Assembly: GCA_032191485.1 (NCBI GenBank)
Contig: JAVDOI010000001.1
Location: 34,701,885 to 34,765,884, forward strand
Origin: Leptoclinus maculatus
Lineage: Eukaryota; Chordata; Actinopteri; Perciformes; Stichaeidae
DNA: 64,000 nucleotides
Direction of reading: 5' to 3'
Within the stretch, counting starts at the first letter, position 1; the number at the start of each line of letters is the position of its first letter. The position numbers and the translations under genes are program-made. Below the pieces are notes generated by a model that was not told the DNA's origin, did no database searches, and saw only the letters and a list, made by a program, of their open reading frames with translations. Below are positions 57,960 through 64,000 of this stretch, one piece after another.

Positions 57960-60390
57960 GTCTCCGAGCAGCCGGTTCCAGTTCCTGCCGCTGCCGCCTC
58001 CGAGCCGCAGCCGTTTCCAGTTCCTGCCGCTGCCGCCTCCGAGCCGCAGCCGGTTCCTGCCGCTGCCACTTCCGAGCCACAGACGGTTCCAGTTCCTGCC
58101 GCTGCCGCCTCCGAGCCGCAGCCGGTTCCAGTTCCTGCCGCTGCCGCCTCCGAGCCGCAGCCGGTTCCTGCCGCTGCCGCCTCCGAGACGCAGCCGGTTC
58201 CAGTTCCTGCCGCTGCCGCCTCCGAGCCGCAGCCGGTTCCTGCCGCTGCCACCTCCGAGCCGCAGCCGGTTCCAGTTCCTGCCGCTGCCGCCTCCGAGCC
58301 GCAGCCGTTTCCAGTTCCTGCCGCTGCCGCCTCCGAGCCGCAGCCGGTTCCTGCCGCTGCCACCTCCGAGCCGCAGCCGGTTCCAGTTCCTGCCGCTGCC
58401 GCCTCCGAGCCGCAGCCGTTTCCAGTTCCTGCCGCCTCCGAGACGCAGCCGGTTCCAGTTCCTGCCGCAGCCGGTTCCAGTTCCTGCCGCTGCCGCCTCC
58501 GAGCCGCAGCCGGTTCCAGTTCCTGCCGCTGCCGCCTCCGAGCCGCAGCCGTTTCCAGTTCATGCCGCCTACGAGCCGCAGCCGGTTCCAGTTCCTGCCG
58601 CCTCCGAGCCGCAGCCGTTTCATGCCGCTGCCACTTCCGAGCCACAGACGGTTCCAGTTCCTGCCGCTGCCGCCTCCGAGCCGCAGCCGGTTCCAGTTCC
58701 TGCCGCTGCCGCCTCCGAGCCGCAGCCGTTTCCAGTTCCTGCCGCCTCCGAGCCGCAGCCGGTTCCAGTTCCTGCCGCAGCCGGTTCCAGTTCCTGCCGC
58801 TGCCGCCTCCGAGCCGCAGCCGGTTCCAGTTCCTGCCGCTGCCGCCTCCGAGCCGCAGCCGTTTCCAGTTCATGCCGCCTACGAGCCGCAGCCGGTTCCA
58901 GTTCCTGCCGCCTCCGAGCCGCAGCCGTTTCCTGCCGCTGCCACTTCCGAGCCACAGACGGTTCCAGTTCCTGCCGCTGCCGCCTCCGAGCCGCAGCCGG
59001 TTCCAGTTCCTGCCGCTGCCGCCTCCGAGCCGCAGCCGTTTCCAGTTCCTGCCGCCTCCGAGCCGCAGCCGGTTCCAGTTCCTGCCGCCTCCGAGACGCA
59101 GCCGGTTCCTGCCGCTGCCACTTCCGAGCCACAGACGGTTCCAGTTCCTGCCGCTGCCGCCTCCGAGCCGCAGCCGGTTCCAGTTCCTGCCGCTGCCGCC
59201 TCCGAGCCGCAGCTGGTTCCAGTTCCTGCCGCTGCCGCCTCCGAGCCGCAGCCGGTTCCTGCCGCTGCCACTTCTGAGCCACAGCCGGTTCCAGTTCCTG
59301 CCGCTGCCGCCTCCGAGCCGCAGCCGGTTCCAGTTCCTGCCGCTGCCGCCTCCGAGCCGCAGCCAGTTCCTGCCGCTGCCACCTCCGAGCCGCAGCCGGT
59401 TCAAGTTCCTGCCGCTGCCGCCTCCGAGCCGCAGCCGGTTCCAGTTCCTGCCGCCTCCGAGCCGCAGCCGTTTCCAGTTCCTGCCGCCTCCGAGCCGCAG
59501 CCGTTTCCAGTTCCTGCCGCTGCCGTCTCCGAGCCGCAGCCGGTTCCTGCCGCTGCCACTTCTGAGCCACATCCGGTTCCAGTTCCTGCCGCTGCCGCCT
59601 CCGAGCCGCAGCCGGTTCCAGTTCCTGCCGCTGCCACCTCCGAGCCGCAGCCAGTTCCTGCCGCTGCCACCTCCGAGCCGCAGCCGGTTCAAGTTCCTGC
59701 CGCTGCCGCCTCCGAGCCGCAGCCGGTTCCAGTTCCTGCCGCCTCCGAGCCGCAGCCGTTTCCAGTTCCTGCTGCCTCCGAGCCGCAGCCGTTTCCAGTT
59801 CCTGCCGCTGCCGTCTCCGAGCCGCAGCCGGTTCCTGCCGCTGCCGCCTCCGAGACGCAGCCGGTTCCTGCCGCTGCCACTTCCGAGCCACAGACGGTTC
59901 CAGTTCCTGCCGCTGCCGCCTCCGAGCCACAGACGGTTCCAGTTCCTGCCGCTGCCGCCTCCGAGCCGCAGCCGGTTCCAGTTCCTGCCGCTGCCGCCTC
60001 CGAGCCGCTGCCGGTTCCTGCCGCTGCCACTTCCGAGCCACAGCCGGTTCCAGTTCCTGCCGCTGCCGCCTCCGAGCCGCAGCCGGTTCCAGTTCCTGCC
60101 GCTGCCGCCTCCGAGCCGCAGCCGGTTCCTGCCGCTGCCACCTCCGAGCCGCAGCCGGTTCAAGTTCCTGCCGCTGCCGCCTCCGAGCCGCAGCCGGTTC
60201 CAGTTCCTGCCACTTCCGAGCCACAGCCGGTTCCAGTTCCTGCCGCTGCCGCCTCCGAGCCGCAGCCGTTTCCAGTTCCTGCCGCTGCCGTCTCCGAGCC
60301 GCAGCCGGTTCCTGCCGCTGCCGTCTCCGAGCCGCAGCCGGCTCCAGTTCCTGCCGCCTCCGAGTCGCAGCCGCAGCCGGTTCCTGCCGC
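57960..60390 (+). repeat. GC-rich 33/39-bp tandem repeat array with higher-order periods
   Basis: Some 60 or more units built from gccgctgccgcctccgagcc and gcagccggttccagttcct; 33-bp forms lack either gccgct or ccagtt, and 22-bp forms occur twice. Longer periods are visible: 310 bp (catgccgcctacgag at 58561 and 58871) and 288 bp (tcaagttcct at 59401 and 59689; tgccgtctcc at 59521 and 59809). The absence of TA-containing words leaves up to six frames open, which explains the very long ORFs on both strands. Confidence 0.95.
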
Positions 60391-60643
60391 TGCCGTCTGG
60401 GGGTCCAGCCCCAGTCTCCCCAGCCAGGCTCCCTTGAGCCCCAGTCTCCCCAGTCCGGCTCCCCTGAGCCCCGGCCCGAGCTGCAGTGTTCCCAGTCCGG
60501 CCCACCCGAGATCCTGGGTCCAGAGCAACTCCAGCAGTCAGATCGCCCACCCGAGGTCCTGTGTCCGGATCCCTTCTTCCCGTCCAAGCGCCCTCTTACC
60601 CGTCCCCCAGAGCCCTGTGGCGGGTTGGATCCAGCCGTCCCCT

Positions 60644-60705
60644 CCACCCACCCTATTCGATGTTGGGCCGGACCCCCTCCACCCACCCTATTCAATGTTG
60701 GGTCG
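60644..60705 (+). repeat. Two-copy direct repeat (CCACCCACCCTATTC)
   Basis: ccacccaccctattcgatgt and ccacccaccctattcaatgt, each followed by tggg, about 35 bp apart near the 3' end of the LTR-like element. Confidence 0.85.
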
Positions 60706-60774
60706 TTTTGCTCGTCCTGTTCCCGGTTTTCGCGTCTGCCTGCCCGTTCCTGCTGGATTATCCCCTTCGTCTCC

Positions 60775-60899
60775 TGTCTTGTCTGTGGATCCCCTGTTAT
60801 GTCCCGTGAGTTTCCTGTGTTGTTTAAGTGTTAAATAAATATCGTTTGCACGCTACTTTGCCTGGTCTGCGCTTGAGTCCTTCACCATGCCCCGTGACA
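60775..60899 (+). repeat. Right 125-bp terminal repeat
   Basis: About 97% identical to 57378-57502. Upstream is a pyrimidine-rich stretch (ttatccccttcgtctcc), not the purine-rich tract expected before a 3' LTR. Confidence 0.85.
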
Positions 60900-61640
60900 C
60901 CTATTAAGAGAAACCCCCAATGCCGCCTGCTCCAGAGGGAACCGTCGGAGTAGCCCGAATTGAGCTTGAGCCGTCAGGGATGGGACGGAGCACCACAGGG
61001 GAGGTTGTGGTTGAATGGGAGTTTTTGACTGAGAGAGAAAAATACTTAAATATATATATATAATAATAATATCATCACAATAACAATATAACTGTCAGAA
61101 ATAGTGACAACATTTTATTGAATAATTTCAGTAATATCATCAGTAGTAATAATATGAGCACAGGGGGGAAAATGAAGAAGACTAGAATAAATATAATAAT
61201 ATGCTATGATATAGATAAATAATATATCATTAAAAAGACAGGACCAGAATCAATAATAATATATATTAAAGATTATAATTGTGTGTGTATGTATGTATGT
61301 GGATTTCAATCAGTGGACAGGCAAAAAGAAAATCATGAATATATAAAAATAATAATGAATTGATAAATAATGACTGTAATTTTAATATTAATAGGATGGG
61401 TGGTGTCACGTTTGTTAAAACATTATGAAGGAGGACCAAATGGTGTGATGGAGGAGGTTAGATTTTCTATTGAAATGTAATATATCATTCAGTGTGTGAT
61501 ATGTGTGGTATTCCTTGATTTCTATGAGGATAGTTTTCTTGGCGATAGTTAGGGCTACGAGGAGTAATCGGCTGTTTGTTTTGTTCTGATTAACTGTTGA
61601 AATGTCTCCTAGTAAGCACAGTGAAGGGGATAATGGGATG
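60900..61640. other. Unassigned AT-rich DNA, possibly LINE 3' end
   Basis: A short G-rich stretch (60900-61020) and then (TA)n and aataat-rich DNA to 61640. Since the LINE coding relic reads on the - strand from 62670 down to 61640, this may be its 3' untranslated part. No gene seen. Confidence 0.4.
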
Positions 61641-62670
61641 CGCTAGCCCATGAAGATGGATAGTGAGTTAGTGATTTCTTTCCAAAAGTGTTTAATTGTT
61701 GTGCAGTGCCAAGTGACGTGAATATAGCTATTCAGGCTATTTTGTGTGCAATATGAATGGATGTCTGATGTGAATCCCATTTTAAACATTGTTTGGCCAG
61801 TGTAGTGAATTCTGTGGAGTATCTTATACCGTATGAGTTGTAGATGGGCATTTTTAGTCATGAAGTACATGTTATTGCAAATTTTGTTCCAGAAGTCGGC
61901 ATCAGGAGTGATGGACAAGTCTAATTCCATTTTCTTGATGGTATGGCTTGAGTTTTGTCAGAATTTGATATTATTCTACATATTTTTGAGATTAGCATTT
62001 TTGAAGAGGGGATGGTAATTAATTCTGAGATTGAGGGGGGAAGTTATAGGTTAGTGGCCTTAGTGTTAAGTTTGGATTGAACAGATGATTTAAATTGCAG
62101 ATATTCGAAAATGTGTCTGCTCCCGATGCCGTACTTCTGGACCAAGTGGGGGAATAACACCAGGGTACTATTACTGAAGATGTATTTCAGATGTGTGATG
62201 CCTTTTTCGGACCATGCATATTTAGTGTTTTCTTGTGACTTGGAAAATCAGGAATCAGATTGTTCCAGATGGGAGTAAAGATAGACTGTCTGATAAATAA
62301 TAAATCTGAATGTCTTTACAAACTGTTTGTTCTGTATCTAAGCATGTGTTATCTGATTGATTGGGGTGGATCTATTTAAGAATGTATTGAAGTTGATTTG
62401 CTAGAGACTAATGGGAAAAATGTGGGGTTTCAAGTCCTTGTGTTTTCGGTTTAATAAGTGTGGCCAGTTTAATTCTTGGTGTCTTATTTTTCCAGTAGAA
62501 TTGAGTAATGATTGAGTTTAGAGATTTTAACCAGGAGTGGGTGGGTTGAGTTAATATCATTTTGAAAAGGTAATTTATTTTAGGAAGTATTGTCATGCTA
62601 TCTGTAGCTATATAGTGGTGTTGAGTGACATCTCTGGACATTATGGGTTCATCATAACACATCAATATCT
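61640..62670 (-). mobile_element. Decayed L1/Tx1-type LINE, ORF2 C-terminal part
   Basis: Three separate - strand pieces in the order expected for ORF2 after the polymerase core: 62408-62635 with TILPKINYLFKMI and FYWKNKTPRIKLATLIKPK; about 62095-62165 with FPHLVQKYGIGSRHIFEYLQ; and 61643-61930 with LQLIRYKILHRIHYTG and HVTWHCTTIKHFWKEI, the zinc-knuckle-like region. Frames differ between the pieces and stops intervene, so it is a dead 5'-truncated copy. Confidence 0.8.
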
Positions 62671-63348
62671 GTTTTTAGAAAAAAAGGAAGCATCACCATG
62701 AGACAAAGAGCAGTAATGCATTTGAAACATTAGCTCAATTAAGGTAGAAGAAATCGTTTGTATCTTTTATTTGAATCTCTTTTTCAAGTTTTTTCCATGT
62801 GTTTGATGTACAAAACTCATGCTGACCTAGATGCAAAATTAATAATCTCTGGCAAACGGCATCTGTCAAGCAGATGGGGAGCAATGATCTAATGGCATGT
62901 TCTTTAGAAAGAGAGAGGCTCATTTCTATGGCCACCTGGCTCTGAACTTATCAAGGGTACACACAGTACTATAAACTATAATCCTCAGCATATACTGCAG
63001 GAGAAAATCCGTCAATACTTCTGAATGTCCTTACAGAACTCAATTAGATGAGCCTTAGAAAACAGATTACTTGCCATATTGAAACTCAAAAATTGGCTTC
63101 TATCTAATAATTTAGTGATATTTACTTTTTGAGACTCTCACTTCATTCCACAAAGTAATCACGAAACAGTAACCCCTGACCAGCTGTCTATGGATTATTC
63201 CGACTTTTAAAAAAACTATTTTCTATTTCACAAATTCACTAAAGGACAGAGGTTACTAAAAAATTGCAGGTATAGTCAATCTAGGCAATAGATAATGGAT
63301 AACCATTCAGAGCACATATTTTTGGAGATGTGGTGTGATCCGCACAGA
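62671..63348. other. Unassigned DNA between LINE and foldback repeat
   Basis: AT-rich, short ORFs only. The - strand ORF at 62735-62935 does not match the LINE segment expected upstream, so I do not join it. Confidence 0.5.
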
Positions 63349-63762
63349 GATAAAACGTTTGACACTTTGGGGAAATAAGCTCATTCATTGTCTTGATGAG
63401 AGTTAGATTGACAGCGCTCTCATGTCTGTAAGGTATAGATGGAGCCAGCAGCAGGGAAACTGGGAAACAGCCAAATCCACCTGCACCTCTAAAGCTCATT
63501 TGCCTTTACCCATACACAAATGGAAGTGTAAATCATCAATTTATAATTTTATGGTGGGTTATGTGGCAGACTAATTCTTGGCAGGGACCAGTAACCAACA
63601 GCGGTTCCATGGCAACTGCTCAGAGTCAAGCACATGACCCAAATGCTAACCTAAGCTAACCATATACTGGCTGTAGCTTCATATTTGGTATTCATTTTTT
63701 CATCTAATGCTCCTCAAGAAAGTGAATACATTTCCTAAAATGTCAAACTATTCCCTTAAAGG
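63349..63762. repeat. Foldback repeat, complete copy
   Basis: Left arm gtttgacactttggggaaat, gatgagagttagattgacag, ctctcatgtctgtaag. Right arm ctggctgtagcttcatattt, caagaaagtgaatacatttc, aaaatgtcaaactattccct. The arms are imperfect reverse complements; the centre has gggttatgtggcagactaat and ttcttggcagggaccag. An abundant teleost repeat type; related copies at 18193-18447 and 53695-53880. Confidence 0.7.
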
Positions 63763-64000
63763 GTAAAACAATGTTGACTTTGCTTGGCTGCTCATCAAGC
63801 AGCTAATTTGTGAACATCAAAAGTCGCCAGAAGAGTGAACAGGTGACGCTTACAGGTGACATCTGATGGATCCATTAAGTCAATCACGGTAACTGAAGTA
63901 AGTGAAGCTCTATTATCTTAAGTCAGTGGAGTGTGACAGGTGTCTCAGTGGGGGGAATCAGTGTGAGAGGGAGATTATCGGACAGATTAGTCAATGTTTG

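Larger units (their letters stand above)
57520..60838 (+). pseudogene. Frameshifted ORF: duplicated 39-aa module plus Pro/Ala/Ser/Glu/Gln-rich repeat protein
   Basis: From the ATG at 57520 (MDSADHSVEC) the protein has two tandem 39-residue modules, 57523-57639 and 57640-57756, identical at 26 of 39 positions and ending GGPRSVQ(E/K)ANRDL. A basic stretch (NPRRRQRQRKGQ) and PVPAGPQRSP repeats follow. The 33/39-bp repeats come next; in the likely original frame they read (PVPVPAAAASEPQ)n. The frame slips near 57905 and at two 22-bp partial units (58470 and 58780 regions), so one product would not span it: the first frame stops at 59277, and the PVPVP frame reaches a TAA at 60836-60838 inside the right terminal repeat. 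An ATG at 57490 lies inside the left terminal repeat and is a less likely start. Not recognised as a known family. Confidence 0.5.
57378..60899 (+). mobile_element. LTR-like element with 125-bp terminal direct repeats and a tandem-repeat interior
   Basis: Two 125-bp direct repeats (57378-57502 and 60775-60899) differ at only 4 positions, start TGTCTTGTC and end CCCCGTGACA, and the shared sequence stops exactly at TG and CA. Each has an internal AATAAA. The interior begins with a small ORF start (ATGGACTCAGCAGAC at 57520), as in gag leaders of fish Gypsy-like elements, and is then dominated by tandem repeats. I find no protease, reverse transcriptase or integrase, no clear primer-binding site or polypurine tract, and no target duplication (acatt against cctat). 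It reads as a non-autonomous LTR retroelement; a tandem duplication of other origin is the alternative. Confidence 0.6.

Noticed and set aside
57767..60695. Very long - strand ORFs (GRNWNRLRLGGGS-type and ARRRQRQELEPA-type proteins)
   Set aside because: Antisense translations of the 33/39-bp array, open only because its words contain no stop codons in any frame. No start context or non-repetitive domain supports them.
62735..62935. 66-aa - strand ORF as part of the LINE
   Set aside because: It lies upstream of the ILPKINYLF segment but does not resemble the polymerase region expected there, so joining it would be forced.

Overview
The window is vertebrate nuclear DNA, almost certainly from a teleost fish. 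The evidence is one widely spaced, spliced gene with GT/AG introns, long (CA/TG)n tracts, tRNA-derived SINEs, and many small hAT-type DNA transposons of the kind common in bony fish (termini such as CAGTGGTGGAA and TAGGGGTGTAAC). There are no bacterial features. Almost all short open reading frames are chance ORFs in intronic or repeat DNA.

The only host gene I can support lies on the + strand from 6450 to about 51270: galnt18, a member of the GALNT8/9/17/18 group of polypeptide N-acetylgalactosaminyltransferase-like Golgi proteins. Ten coding exons join in phase into 533 residues plus a stop. They cover the end of the stem, the whole GT-A catalytic domain and the C-terminal ricin-type lectin domain. 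The first coding exon (cytoplasmic tail, transmembrane anchor, start of the stem; about 78 residues in the human protein) is not here and must lie upstream of base 1. The gene ends with a TGA at 50830 and an AATAAA at 51259.

The introns carry mobile DNA. Intron 3 holds a nested composite hAT element with a SINE inside it (10074-11929) and a hAT MITE (13899-14397). Intron 5 holds another MITE (19430-19898). Intron 6 (15.6 kb) holds a 12-bp minisatellite and a 2.2-kb hAT element with an exact 8-bp target duplication. Intron 7 holds a 520-bp inverted-repeat element nested in a MITE, and ends in an 82-unit TG tract only 15 nt before exon 8. Intron 10 holds a 1.2-kb hAT element whose truncated sister is in intron 3.

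Downstream of galnt18, 51.3-57.4 kb has no recognisable gene. At 57378-60899 lies an LTR-like element: two 125-bp TG...CA direct repeats flank a 3.3-kb interior with a duplicated 39-residue module and about 2.4 kb of GC-rich 33/39-bp tandem repeats encoding a Pro/Ala/Ser/Glu/Gln-rich sequence, now frameshifted. This is the most unusual object in the window. It is followed by a decayed L1/Tx1-type LINE on the - strand (about 61640-62670) and a foldback repeat (63349-63762). Exon 1 of galnt18, and which teleost paralogue (a or b) this is, cannot be settled from the window.
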